A DNA stretch of 32,672 bases from Microscillaceae bacterium. GTDB lineage: Bacteria; Bacteroidota; Bacteroidia; Cytophagales; Microscillaceae. The notes beneath the pieces are model-generated. The model was given only the letters and a program-made list of their open reading frames with translations, was not told where the DNA came from and did not search any database. Positions 1 to 7,867 of the stretch are shown in pieces. The DNA lies in contig JALONJ010000013.1 in NCBI GenBank assembly GCA_025455045.1, positions 1-32,672 on the forward strand. The letters are read 5' to 3'. A program made the position numbers and the translations under genes. Numbering within the stretch: the first letter of the stretch is position 1; each line of letters opens with the position of its first letter.

Positions 1-66
1 TCGGCAAAGTTTGAAACTTTGCCGAAGTTGAAAAGGCAAGGCGCAGTTAATTCTTACATAATATCC
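1..66. repeat. 66-bp direct repeat, copy 1, with apical hairpin
   Basis: This 66-bp stretch recurs at 285-350 with three mismatches. Its first 25 bases form a hairpin with 12-bp arms (TCGGCAAAGTTT and complement) and a one-base loop. The window cuts the left side, so the element may extend further. A hairpin of the same kind without the downstream sequence is at 893-920. Confidence 0.85.
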
Positions 67-69
67 TCC

Positions 70-97
70 ATCTGCTAGGTTTCAAAACCTAGCAGAT
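70..97. repeat. Perfect hairpin with GTTT-CA-AAAC apex
   Basis: Two perfect 13-bp arms (70-82 and 85-97) surround a two-base loop. A further hairpin, GCGCGTTT-CC-AAACGCGC, follows at about 105-122. Both share the GTTT...AAAC apex with the hairpins at 1, 285 and 893 and with the array at 17586, but their stems differ. There is no T-run, so this is not an intrinsic terminator. Confidence 0.8.
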
Positions 98-154
98 TTT
101 ACTTGCGCGTTTCCAAACGCGCCTAGCGCGAACATAAGCAGGCATAGAATACAG

Positions 155-181
155 ATAAATACTTGATAATCAAACACTTAT
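155..181. repeat. TGATWATCA palindrome, copy 1
   Basis: Core TGATAATCA at 164-172. Left arm ATAAATACT and right arm AACACTTAT are largely complementary. It abuts the terminator at 186-211. Confidence 0.85.
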
Positions 182-185
182 AAAA

Positions 186-215
186 AAACCAGCAGTACGA
201 ACTGCTGGTTTTTTG
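186..215. terminator. Bidirectional intrinsic terminator
   Basis: A perfect 10-bp stem AAACCAGCAG / CTGCTGGTTT (186-195, 202-211) has a 6-base loop, a T-run on the + side and an A-run before it. It can therefore stop transcription on either strand. It fits the end of a + strand gene left of the window and the downstream side of the - strand gene at 361-828. Confidence 0.85.
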
Positions 216-231
216 TTTTCAGATAAAGTAT

Positions 232-258
232 ATAAATAGTTGATAATCAATTAGTTAC
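232..258. repeat. TGATWATCA palindrome, copy 2
   Basis: Core TGATAATCA at 241-249. Arms ATAAATAGT and ATTAGTTAC. Confidence 0.85.
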
Positions 259-284
259 ATCTTAATTAGATACTCGGTTTAACT

Positions 285-350
285 TCGGCAAAGTTTAAAA
301 CTCTGCCGAAGTTGAAAAGGCAAGGCGCAGTTAATTCTTACATAATACCC
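285..350. repeat. 66-bp direct repeat, copy 2
   Basis: Second copy of the sequence at 1-66, with mismatches at relative positions 13, 19 and 64. Its right end forms the left arm of the palindrome at 342-368. Copy 1 is not followed by that palindrome. Confidence 0.85.
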
Positions 351-368
351 TGATAATCAGTTATTTAT
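342..368. repeat. TGATWATCA palindrome, copy 3, overlapping a stop codon
   Basis: Core TGATAATCA at 351-359. The right arm GTTATTTAT contains the stop codon (complement of 361-363) of the membrane-protein gene. Confidence 0.8.
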
Positions 369-828
369 CAATATTTTTATTCATTTTGCTACCATTTAAA
401 ATCCAGCCAAAGACATAGTAAATAACAAAGCCAATGATACCAATAAACATCAGAACAGAGAAATAAGTCAAAAGATACAAGCCTAACGGAATTTGCCCAA
501 GCAATGCGGCTAAGGCTAATAATCGAGTAATCGGGTTAGGCGGAATATTCATCTCTCTTAATTTAATCAGAATCAATAAGATAAATGTCCCAGCTAGAGC
601 CAGTAATGTAACAAATTTATCGGGCAACATAGGTACATTTATCCTTCCCCGTCCAAAGACTGGATGATTGTAGCTTCTGGAAGTATAATCACCATAAAGA
701 TTTTCCCAAGGTGACTCTACGCCAAATTGGAAAAAATAATACCCTAGTAATAACAACCCAGCTATCATCATTCCTCTGGGAACGGTAATATTTTTTTTGA
801 AATATTGTTTTAGATTAAATTTGTCCAT
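361..828 (-). CDS. Hypothetical small multi-pass membrane protein
   Basis: This 155-residue protein has a basic N-terminus and about four hydrophobic segments, near residues 18-38, 71-88, 102-118 and 120-143. A polar loop of about 30 residues (39-70) follows the first segment and contains several Tyr and Trp. The tail is lysine-rich, which suggests a cytoplasmic C-terminus. I do not recognise the family and see no catalytic motif. It faces a likely + strand gene left of the window across the bidirectional terminator at 186-215. Its stop codon lies inside a dispersed palindrome. The reading frame is open throughout and has typical local codon use. The start ATG at 828 is the only good candidate upstream of the first membrane segment. 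Inner-membrane location is inferred. Confidence 0.7.
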   Translation of the reverse strand: MDKFNLKQYFKKNITVPRGMMIAGLLLLGYYFFQFGVESPWENLYGDYTSRSYNHPVFGRGRINVPMLPDKFVTLLALAGTFILLILIKLREMNIPPNPITRLLALAALLGQIPLGLYLLTYFSVLMFIGIIGFVIYYVFGWILNGSKMNKNIDK

Positions 829-892
829 TTTGAGAATTAATTATTATACCTAAAATTACCATAGTTTGGGCAGTTTCCAAGCCCTCTGAACT

Positions 893-920
893 TCGGCAAA
901 GTTTGGAACTTTGTCGAAGT
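893..920. repeat. GTTT-apex hairpin, single copy
   Basis: Imperfect hairpin with stem strands TTCGGCAAAGTTT and AACTTTGTCGAA. The stem matches those at 1-25 and 285-309 but lacks their common downstream sequence. It lies between the membrane-protein gene and pepP. Confidence 0.7.
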
Positions 921-941
921 TGGAATCAAGCAGTACTTATT

Positions 942-2231
942 TTAAGCATTCATCAAATCTTCAATTTCTTCGGCTTCCAAAGGAATGTTAGCCATCAAAT
1001 CAAAATTGCCGCTTTCGGTAATCAAGATATTGTTCTCAAGACGAATCCCCAAGTTTTCTTCTCGAATATAAATGCCCGGCTCACAAGTAAAAACCATTCC
1101 CGCCTCAAACCGGCGGAATTTATCGCCTACATCGTGTACATCTAAGCCCAAAAAGTGTGAAACACCGTGCATAAAGTATTTTTTGTAAGCCGGAAAATCG
1201 GGGTTTTGGTTCTTGATTTCGTCCAAAGTCAAAAGTTTTAAATCCACCAATTGCTTTTCAATGTATTCGCCGGTCGCTTTTTGGTTGTCGTCCCACAACG
1301 CTCCGGGCTTCATCAAAGATTTGCAATACTTCATCGCGCCCAATACAGCATTATAAACGGCTTTTTGGCGGGGTGTAAATTTTCCACTCACCGGAATCGT
1401 GCGCGTAAGGTCGGAGTTGTAGTTGGCATATTCGGCGGCTACATCAAGTAGCAATACATCACCGGCTTGGCACACCTGATTATTCTCGACGTAGTGCAAC
1501 ACACACGACCCGGCACCACTGGCTATAATTGGCTCATAAGCAAACCCGCGCGAGCGATTGCGCACAAACTCGTGCAAAAGTTCGGCTTCAATTTCATATT
1601 CGGTTACGCCCGGTTTTACAAATTTGAGCAATCTTCGAAAACCTTTTTCGGTAATGTTGCAGGCGTGTTGCATCAATTCAAGCTCTTCTTTTTGTTTGAT
1701 GGCTCGCAAATGATGCATAAGCGGGGTAACTCTTTGGTAAGTATGCAAAGGGTAATTTTCTTTGCACCATTTGATAAATCGCAAGTCGCGCGTTTCAACT
1801 TCTACTGCCGCGCGGCTATGTTCATTGGTGTTGAGATACACATTTTCGCATTGCCCCATCAAAGCATTAAAGATGGTTTTGAACTCCGACAGCCAAAATA
1901 CACTCCTAATACCCGAAGTTTGGGTGGCTTCGGATTTGGTATATTTATGCCCTTCCCAAACCGCAATATGTTCGTTGGTTTCACGCAAAAACAATACTTC
2001 TTTGAATTTTTCTTCTTTAGCATCGGGAAAAATAACCAAAATAGACTCTTCTTGGTCAATGCCCGACAAATAAAATAAGTCATTGTTTTGTCGAAAACGC
2101 ATTGTTCCATCGGCATTTGTGGGCATAATGTCGTTAGAATTAAATAATGCCAAAGAATTAGGTTTGAGTTTGGCGACAAAATTTTGGCGATTTTTGATAA
2201 ATAATACCGGATTTATAGGTAAATACTTCAT
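942..2231 (-). CDS. pepP: Xaa-Pro aminopeptidase (aminopeptidase P, M24B)
   Basis: The enzyme removes the N-terminal residue from peptides with proline at position two. It is a cytoplasmic di-metal (usually Mn) hydrolase. Residues 1-170 are the creatinase-like N-terminal domain and about 175-425 the pita-bread catalytic domain. The expected metal ligands are all visible: D263 and D274 (LLLDVAAEY...SDLTRT), H355 in MHGVSHFLGLDVHD, E384 in CEPGIYI and E399 in IRLENN. H359 and H366 are the neighbouring conserved histidines. The length of 429 residues is normal for bacterial PepP. The ATG at 2231 gives the expected N-terminus with no signal peptide. It is a single-gene unit facing away from the protease gene at 2477, with a palindrome between them. 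Confidence 0.95.
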   Translation of the reverse strand: MKYLPINPVLFIKNRQNFVAKLKPNSLALFNSNDIMPTNADGTMRFRQNNDLFYLSGIDQEESILVIFPDAKEEKFKEVLFLRETNEHIAVWEGHKYTKSEATQTSGIRSVFWLSEFKTIFNALMGQCENVYLNTNEHSRAAVEVETRDLRFIKWCKENYPLHTYQRVTPLMHHLRAIKQKEELELMQHACNITEKGFRRLLKFVKPGVTEYEIEAELLHEFVRNRSRGFAYEPIIASGAGSCVLHYVENNQVCQAGDVLLLDVAAEYANYNSDLTRTIPVSGKFTPRQKAVYNAVLGAMKYCKSLMKPGALWDDNQKATGEYIEKQLVDLKLLTLDEIKNQNPDFPAYKKYFMHGVSHFLGLDVHDVGDKFRRFEAGMVFTCEPGIYIREENLGIRLENNILITESGNFDLMANIPLEAEEIEDLMNA

Positions 2232-2305
2232 AAATATTTATTTTGGTAAAACTTTAGACACTCAATAGTTCGGGCGATTTTTAGTTTTTGGCTCTTTATT
2301 AATTC

Positions 2306-2332
2306 ATAACTAACTGATAATCAATTAGTTAT
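2306..2332. repeat. TGATWATCA palindrome, copy 4
   Basis: Core TGATAATCA at 2315-2323. Arms ATAACTAAC and ATTAGTTAT are complementary except at the core-proximal base. It lies between divergent pepP and the S8 protease gene. This is one of the best copies and defines the 27-bp unit. Confidence 0.9.
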
Positions 2333-2476
2333 AAAATCTATAAAATTTAAAAAACTCAGCCATCTTTCTACAAAAAAAAGAGCTTTAAAATTACGCAAGC
2401 ATAAATTAAGTTGAATAAGTAGCAACTAATTCAATCCATTTAGGGTTATTTATTATCTAATGAATTTTGGGCAAAT

Positions 2477-4027
2477 ATGAGGAAAATTCTACTTTTTTTG
2501 GTATTAATTTCATTTTTTAATGTTGGATTTGGACAAAACGCCCATTCTCAGCAAAAATATTGGCTGGTGTTCAAAGATAAAAATCCGGCTACTCAAGCCA
2601 ATTATGTATCCGAACAAACGCTCCTCAATCGGCAGTTACTGCATTTGCCTTTGCACCAAACCACCGATATACCTCTGAATATCAATTATTTACAAAAAAT
2701 TAAAAACTTAGGCATTGCCATCTATAATCAATCTAAATGGTTGAATGCTGTTTCGGCATATCTTACTGATAATCAATTGATTGAGGTCAAAAAACTAGAT
2801 TTTATTCAAGAAATCATTGCCACCCCTACTCCCCCACCCTCTGGCGGCAGAGTTTTTCAATCTTTATGGGCTTTGCCCCAAAACTCAACTTCTTCAAACT
2901 CGAATTGGGGCGAGATTTTTTCCCAAGCCGGACTTAGCGGCAAAGATGTGGCAATTGGCATTATAGATGTAGGTTTTGCCGAAGCCGACCAAGCCGAAAA
3001 ACTTTCGCATCTCTTTGTCAATCAGCAAGTTATACAAACCAAAGACTTTGTCAATCCCAAAAACAAAAAGCTTTTCAAAGCCCACACTCCGCAAGATTGG
3101 CACGGGCGCGAAGTATGGCAAATGATTGCCGGAATTGACCCCCAAACCCAACAAACGATTGGATTTGCCCCCAATGCCAAATTTTATTTGGCTAGAACTG
3201 ACCACGCCATTCACGAAAACCGCCACGAAGAAGCCAATTGGATAGCCGCAATTGAATGGTTGGATAGTTTGGGCGTGCGTTTGGTCAATACTTCTTTGGG
3301 ATACGCCGAGCATTTCAACAATCCCGCCGAAAACTACCAACCTCAAGCAATGAATGGCAAAACCACGCTCATCAGCCGTTTTGCCCAAATAGCCAGTCAA
3401 GAAAAAGGAATGATTCTGGTAGTTTCGGCAGGCAACGAAGGCGATAATCCCAATTGGCAAGTCATCACTGCCCCTGCCGATGCCCCCGATGTGATAGCTG
3501 TGGGCGCAAGCCAAAGCAAAGTCCGAATGAAAATGCGCTACAGCAGTGTAGGTCCCGAATTTTTGGATTATATCAAACCCGAAATCACTTGCCACGCTGA
3601 TATGGGAACTTCGTTTGCCGCGCCGGTCATTACCGGAATGTTGGCTTGCCTGTTGGAAAAAAAGCCGCAATTACAAACCGCCGAAATCCGTCAAATTCTT
3701 CTCAAATCGGGTCATTTGTACCCCTTTGCCAACAATTATTTGGGCTTTGGTGTACCCCGTGCCGAAACTGCTTTGCAATTGTTGGCTAATCCCCAAACTG
3801 ATTTATCACCCAATAAATTAATCAAACTTAAAAGCCAAGAATTGATTATCAATGAGTTACCTCAAGATTTGGCTTGGGTGGTGGTTTATCACAAAAAAAA
3901 CCAAAAAGATGTAATCCTTGAGCAAAAACTCAAACCGACTTTGCCTATGCGTATTACTCGCCCTTGTCAAGCGCACCAAACTACCATTGATTTGGGCAAA
4001 GAAGTATGGGAAATTGTATGGAAATAA
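2477..4027 (+). CDS. Secreted subtilisin-like serine protease (S8)
   Basis: The first 19 residues are a signal peptide (MRKIL..., hydrophobic, ending GFGQ). Residues about 25-120 resemble the N-terminal propeptide-like region of Bacteroidota S8 proteases, including SKWLNAVSA. The S8 domain covers about 130-425 with the full triad: D164 (GIIDVGF), H209 (WHGREV) and S379 (MGTSFAAPV), plus oxyanion-hole N320 (SAGNEGDN). The remaining 90 residues end in IVWK and show no clear type IX secretion C-terminal domain, which many relatives carry. Export past the outer membrane is therefore uncertain. The role is probably extracytoplasmic protein degradation or maturation. The Nudix gene follows after 46 bases containing a palindrome, so co-transcription is possible but not shown. 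Confidence 0.92.
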   Translation: MRKILLFLVLISFFNVGFGQNAHSQQKYWLVFKDKNPATQANYVSEQTLLNRQLLHLPLHQTTDIPLNINYLQKIKNLGIAIYNQSKWLNAVSAYLTDNQLIEVKKLDFIQEIIATPTPPPSGGRVFQSLWALPQNSTSSNSNWGEIFSQAGLSGKDVAIGIIDVGFAEADQAEKLSHLFVNQQVIQTKDFVNPKNKKLFKAHTPQDWHGREVWQMIAGIDPQTQQTIGFAPNAKFYLARTDHAIHENRHEEANWIAAIEWLDSLGVRLVNTSLGYAEHFNNPAENYQPQAMNGKTTLISRFAQIASQEKGMILVVSAGNEGDNPNWQVITAPADAPDVIAVGASQSKVRMKMRYSSVGPEFLDYIKPEITCHADMGTSFAAPVITGMLACLLEKKPQLQTAEIRQILLKSGHLYPFANNYLGFGVPRAETALQLLANPQTDLSPNKLIKLKSQELIINELPQDLAWVVVYHKKNQKDVILEQKLKPTLPMRITRPCQAHQTTIDLGKEVWEIVWK

Positions 4028-4032
4028 TTTTT

Positions 4033-4059
4033 GTAAGTATTTGATAATCAAGCACTTAA
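4033..4059. repeat. TGATWATCA palindrome, copy 5
   Basis: Core TGATAATCA at 4042-4050. Arms GTAAGTATT and AGCACTTAA. It fills most of the 46-base gap between the protease and Nudix genes. Confidence 0.85.
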
Positions 4060-4073
4060 TCCTATTAATTTGA

Positions 4074-4565
4074 ATGAATACTATTCCTACAGGTCTGAAA
4101 AGAGTGGCAACTCTTTGTATTTTGCGACACCAAGATAAATTTCTTTTGCTCAAAAGACTCAAAGAACCCAACAAAGATTTATTCACGCCGGTTGGTGGTA
4201 AACTTGACCCTTTTGAAAGCCCTTTACAATCGGCAATAAGAGAAACTTTTGAAGAAACGGGGATTAGGGTTGATAGTATGCGGTTTTGCGGAATACTTAC
4301 CGAAACTTCACCTACCCAATACAATTGGACGGGCTACGTGTATGTGGCGGATATTGATTACACCGAACCACCCGCCTGTAATGAAGGCACTTTGGAATGG
4401 ATTGCATTTGAAGATTTACTTTCAGTTCCAACTCCCAAAACCGATTGGTACATTTACAAATATATTCTTGACCAAAAAACCTTTGCCTTCAGTGCCGAGT
4501 ATGACGCAAACTTGAATTTATTGTCAATGATTGAAGAAATTGAAAATATAAAATTGCTAGGCTAA
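4074..4565 (+). CDS. Nudix hydrolase, MutT/MTH1-like
   Basis: A perfect Nudix box runs from G42 to I64: G42, E48, R56, E57, E60, E61 and G63 sit at canonical spacing. The glutamates bind the Mg ions that drive pyrophosphate cleavage of a nucleoside diphosphate-X substrate. The N-terminal strand (RVATLCILRHQDKFLLLKR) and the length of 163 residues fit 8-oxo-dGTP diphosphatase-like proteins, which clean the nucleotide pool of oxidised dGTP. Substrate cannot be decided from sequence alone, because many Nudix enzymes share this fold. It is cytoplasmic, with no signal peptide. The ATG at 4074 places the first strand correctly. The stop codon lies in the loop of a short hairpin (4551-4587) that may act as a terminator. 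Confidence 0.88.
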   Translation: MNTIPTGLKRVATLCILRHQDKFLLLKRLKEPNKDLFTPVGGKLDPFESPLQSAIRETFEETGIRVDSMRFCGILTETSPTQYNWTGYVYVADIDYTEPPACNEGTLEWIAFEDLLSVPTPKTDWYIYKYILDQKTFAFSAEYDANLNLLSMIEEIENIKLLG

Positions 4566-4587
4566 TTAGTTGATAGTTAAGCAATTT
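4551..4587 (+). terminator. Hairpin spanning the Nudix stop codon
   Basis: Arms AAATTGCT (4551-4558) and AGCAATTT (4580-4587) form an 8-bp stem with a 21-base loop, followed by TTAAAA rather than a long T-run. It is weak as an intrinsic terminator. The loop carries a decayed relative of the TGATWATCA motif. Confidence 0.4.
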
Positions 4588-4591
4588 TAAA

Positions 4592-4833
4592 ATAATTAGG
4601 GTTCTTCACCACTTTTCAGGAATGAGAATTTTTTTTCTGAAATTTATCAATTTCAGTGATTCTGAGCATTATCAAGCAAAATGAATATTTTGCGAAGATA
4701 CCGAGCGAAGCTACGAAGAATCTGAAACTCTTGATAATCAACGCTTTAGATTCTTCACTTCGTTCAGAATCACTGAAAAGCGAGAGCTTTTCAGAATTCA
4801 ATGGAATTCCTAGTGGTGAAGATCCATAATTAG
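4592..4833. mobile_element. MITE-like inverted-repeat element with 8-bp direct flanks
   Basis: Terminal inverted repeats GGTTCTTCACCAC (4600-4612) and GTGGTGAAGATCC (4813-4825) match at 12 of 13 positions. They are flanked immediately on both sides by the direct repeat ATAATTAG (4592-4599, 4826-4833), which looks like an 8-bp target-site duplication. Inside are nested palindromic arms: a 14-bp pair at 4651-4664/4765-4778, and a 9-bp hairpin with a GAGA loop at 4773-4794. A TGATWATCA copy sits near the centre. No real coding region is present; the open frame at 4616-4801 is repeat translation. Related left ends occur at 8091 and at 32622. Confidence 0.75.
4723..4749. repeat. TGATWATCA palindrome, copy 6 (weak arms), inside MITE
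   Basis: The core TGATAATCA at 4732-4740 is exact but the arms TGAAACTCT and ACGCTTTAG match poorly. It lies in the central loop of the inverted-repeat element at 4600-4825. Confidence 0.5.
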
Positions 4834-4836
4834 CTT

Positions 4837-4863
4837 ATAACTACTTGATAATCAATGATTTAA
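4837..4863. repeat. TGATWATCA palindrome, copy 7
   Basis: Core TGATAATCA at 4846-4854. Arms ATAACTACT and ATGATTTAA. It lies just downstream of the phosphate transporter gene and four bases beyond the MITE flank. Confidence 0.85.
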
Positions 4864-4888
4864 AATAATTAATTGTATCAAAAAATAA

Positions 4889-6316
4889 TTACAAAATCAC
4901 TCTAAACAATAAAAATAAACCGGCTGACATTACTATACAAACCGGCAGCGTGAGCAACCAAGCCAAAGCAATGTTTTGAATGGTTTTGGGTTGCAAATTG
5001 CGCATACCCCGATTGGCAACCATACTACCGGCTACCCCTGACGACAACACGTGCGTAGTACTTACCGGCAAACCCAAAAAAGTAGATACACCAATCGTAC
5101 CGGCGGCAACCAATTCTGAGCTTGCGCCTTGAGCATAAGTAAGGTGTTCTTTACCGATTTTTTCGCCAATCGTTACTACAATTCTTTTCCAACCGACCAT
5201 TGTGCCAATGCCCAATGACAGCGAAATAATCAACAAAACCCAGAATGGTGCATAATCGGTATGGGTGCGCAAGTCTTTGAGGGCTTTTTTCAAATCACGG
5301 GCTTTATCTTTGGTGAGTGGGTATTTTTCGGCTTCGATGCCTTTGTCCAGAGTCCGCGAAATCAGCAAAATATCCTTGCGTACTTTAAATCTTTCGGCTT
5401 CGACAATTTTATTTTGGGGGATAGAAGCGTCCATCAATTCGTTGAGTTCTTTGATTTCTTTTTTGACTTCTTGAATCCCTTTGAGGGCATCATCTTTCAA
5501 TTGTGATTCGTCAATTTGGGCTACGATTTTGGCAATCGGGGTCAACGAAGTCTTAATTCCTTGCGGATTATCCGCCGAAGTAAGGGCAAAATACGCCGGA
5601 ACAATTCCAATCAAAATAAGCATTACCAGCCCCACGCCTTTTTGCCCATCATTGGAACCGTGCGAGAAGCTTACCCCAGAACAAGTCAAAATCAAAATAA
5701 TCCGAATCCAAATCGGCGGTGGTGTGTCTTTGGGAGGAGCTTGAAAAATAGAGGCATTGCGAACCAAACTGCGCAATACAAACATCAAAATAACCGTCAT
5801 TCCAAAACCAAACAAAGGCGAAACCAGCAACGAAAGCCCTACTTCACCGGCTTTGCTCCAATTGACACTGCTAAAATCGCTTTTCAAAAATCCAAAAGCA
5901 ATCCCCACGCCCAAAATAGAGCCAATCATTGTATGCGAGCTTGAGCAAGGAATACCATAGTACCAAGTGCCTAAATTCCAGATAATTGCCGTAAGCAACA
6001 ACGCCAGAATCATTGCTACGCTATGGTGAACATTTTGGTCAATCAAAGACTCAACCGGCAAAAGGTTGATGATGCTCATTGCCACGCTAATGCCTCCGGC
6101 AAACACACCCAAAAAATTGAGCGTACCCGACAATACTACAGCATAAGTAGGCTTGAGCGAATTGGTGTAGATAACCGTAGCCACTGCATTGGCGGTATCG
6201 TGGAAACCATTGATAAATTCAAAAGCGCAGGCGGCTATGAGGCAAAGTATAAGGAGAATTGTAAGTCCTATTTCTAATCCGAACATTAGATAAAGTTTTC
6301 GGTTTTGTGAAGACAA
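4889..6316 (-). CDS. Inorganic phosphate transporter, PiT/PHO4 family
   Basis: This inner-membrane carrier moves phosphate with H+ or Na+. Signature sequences are clear: FINGFHDTANAVAT near residue 33, SHGSNDGQKGVG near residue 219, and the second-half repeat LGLPVSTTHVLSSG near residue 420. About ten to twelve hydrophobic segments are split by a charged, lysine- and glutamate-rich cytoplasmic stretch at about 250-345, predicted helical, longer than in minimal PiT proteins. At 475 residues it is in the usual range. An alternative start at residue 11 (ATG at 6286, MFGLEIGL) fits better with homologues as I remember them, because the first ten residues are polar. No PhoU-like regulator lies beside it; the charged insert could play a regulatory part, which is speculation. 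Confidence 0.92.
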   Translation of the reverse strand: MSSQNRKLYLMFGLEIGLTILLILCLIAACAFEFINGFHDTANAVATVIYTNSLKPTYAVVLSGTLNFLGVFAGGISVAMSIINLLPVESLIDQNVHHSVAMILALLLTAIIWNLGTWYYGIPCSSSHTMIGSILGVGIAFGFLKSDFSSVNWSKAGEVGLSLLVSPLFGFGMTVILMFVLRSLVRNASIFQAPPKDTPPPIWIRIILILTCSGVSFSHGSNDGQKGVGLVMLILIGIVPAYFALTSADNPQGIKTSLTPIAKIVAQIDESQLKDDALKGIQEVKKEIKELNELMDASIPQNKIVEAERFKVRKDILLISRTLDKGIEAEKYPLTKDKARDLKKALKDLRTHTDYAPFWVLLIISLSLGIGTMVGWKRIVVTIGEKIGKEHLTYAQGASSELVAAGTIGVSTFLGLPVSTTHVLSSGVAGSMVANRGMRNLQPKTIQNIALAWLLTLPVCIVMSAGLFLLFRVIL

Positions 6317-6386
6317 AATTAATGAGGTTTTTAAACTTTAAAACATTTTATCAAAACAAGCCTCACAATTATTCACTAGATAATAT

Positions 6387-6413
6387 GTAAATATCTGATA
6401 ATCAATGATTTAT
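6387..6413. repeat. TGATWATCA palindrome, copy 8
   Basis: Core TGATAATCA at 6396-6404. Arms GTAAATATC and ATGATTTAT. It lies in the divergent gap between the PiT and AIM24-family genes. Two decayed relatives follow at about 6463 and 6492. Apart from these the 279-base gap shows nothing I can name. Confidence 0.85.
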
Positions 6414-6595
6414 GTCAAGATTATCTTTTTGTTAAGGATTTATAATTACTTGGCTGCAAGATTTGACAATCAATGCAGAATTTGTGGCAATCGATTATCA
6501 AATTAACAAACAATTTAATTTACTTTGTAGTCAAAACTTACTTTTGAATTTAATTTTGGCGAAATTTAACAAATACTTCGCAATCAATTGAACTT

Positions 6596-7696
6596 ATGTA
6601 CGAAAAACTGAATTTTCAAATTTTGGGCAAAACCGCCCAAGTTCTTGAGGTCAATCTTGAGCCGGATAAAACCATCATAGCCGATGGTGGCGCATTGTTG
6701 TATTTAGATGAGGAAATTCAGTTTGTCTTGCGCGATGATGATGCCCATACCGAGGTACACGAAGAACTCGAAGAAGAAGAAGCCGAACCAGAACCTGACT
6801 TGGGCGATTTTGAACCCGAAATTACTTGGCAAAAACCTCATAACTCGGCTTTTGACCACGTATTTGCCGAACCTCCCAGCAAGGACGAAGACGAAGAAAA
6901 AAATGCCGGATTGCTCGAGAAGCTCTGGTCGGCAACCAAAAAAACCATCGGAAAATATACCAAATTTGGCGAAAAAAAGGAAGCCGAACCCGAAGAAGAA
7001 CCCGCCAATGACTTTTTTAGCGATTTTAAAAATAAACCCGCGCCCGAAGAATCCGAACCTACCCCCAAAGTAGAAAAAGCCGGCAAAACTTTCTCTTGGT
7101 ATTTGACTCACTTTACCAACGAGAGCGATTATATCCGCAAAGTAGCCTTTACGACTGCAACCGCCGGAAGCATCGTAAGTATTGACTTGACCGAAACCTT
7201 TGAAAATGAAGTGATTATCCAAACCGGCACTTTTTTATGCGCCCGCAAAGGCACGATTTTAGAAACTTTTGCCGATACCGGGGTCAGTGTAAATTTTTTG
7301 AAGGAAAAATTTTTCAAATTAGACCGGCTTTCGGGCAAAGATTTTATCTTTTTGAAAGCCGAAGGCGATGTCATTGAAAAAGAACTGGAAAATGATGCCA
7401 TTCGAGTCAATCTTTTTTCCTTGGTTGCCTTCGAGTCATCTTTGGATTTAGATACCAAAAACCTCAAATACGTCCAATCAATGAATTATGAAGACGATGC
7501 AATGTTTGCCACTTTGCAAGGTACCGGCAGATATTGGGTGCAAACTGCCAATATTCAACACTTGGTCTATCGCATTTCGCCGTTTATTTTTGAACCTTCA
7601 GATAGCTTTGAACCGGCTACACCTGTAGTCGAGAAACCAAACTCTAAATCAGCTTCAGAATCCGATTTGGATTTACTAGCCGGTTTAGATGAATAA
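6596..7696 (+). CDS. AIM24/TIGR00266-family protein with acidic insertion
   Basis: The two ends fit the AIM24 (formerly DUF124) beta-sandwich family. The N-terminus is YEKLNFQILGKTAQVLEVNLEP...IIADGGALLYLDEEIQF. The C-terminal part has SGKDFIFLKAEGDVIEKEL, LVAFESSLDLD, and FATLQGTGRYWVQT. Between about residues 47 and 165 sits a low-complexity stretch rich in Glu, Asp and Pro, with a short basic helix (EKLWSATKKTIGKYTKFGEKK), where relatives normally have a short glycine-rich linker. The final 35 residues are another acidic, serine-rich tail. Bacterial AIM24 function is not settled; the yeast homologue is mitochondrial. No signal peptide is seen, so it is probably cytoplasmic. At 366 residues it is longer than typical bacterial members (about 230-270). 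Confidence 0.82.
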   Translation: MYEKLNFQILGKTAQVLEVNLEPDKTIIADGGALLYLDEEIQFVLRDDDAHTEVHEELEEEEAEPEPDLGDFEPEITWQKPHNSAFDHVFAEPPSKDEDEEKNAGLLEKLWSATKKTIGKYTKFGEKKEAEPEEEPANDFFSDFKNKPAPEESEPTPKVEKAGKTFSWYLTHFTNESDYIRKVAFTTATAGSIVSIDLTETFENEVIIQTGTFLCARKGTILETFADTGVSVNFLKEKFFKLDRLSGKDFIFLKAEGDVIEKELENDAIRVNLFSLVAFESSLDLDTKNLKYVQSMNYEDDAMFATLQGTGRYWVQTANIQHLVYRISPFIFEPSDSFEPATPVVEKPNSKSASESDLDLLAGLDE

Positions 7697-7867
7697 GTCA
7701 AAGAGAATGATACCTTGCCTCATTCCTTAAAATTAAAATTTTAATGGTCTTTCTATAAATAATACCAATTTCAAAAAAAGTAGAACATTTCATAAAATTA
7801 TTTTGTTCATAGATTAGGTTTTAATGACTATTCAATAAATATTTGTATTAAACTAATCCATCTAATT

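Noticed and set aside
2766-2774. TGATAATCA core inside the protease gene (others at 11022-11030 and 24734-24742)
   Set aside because: The flanking arms are absent and the codons are ordinary for the protein, so these are chance matches, unlike the copy at 17493.
4616-4801. 61-codon open frame on the - strand
   Set aside because: It lies wholly inside the inverted-repeat element and its translation (SDSERSEES...) is the kind produced by such repeats.
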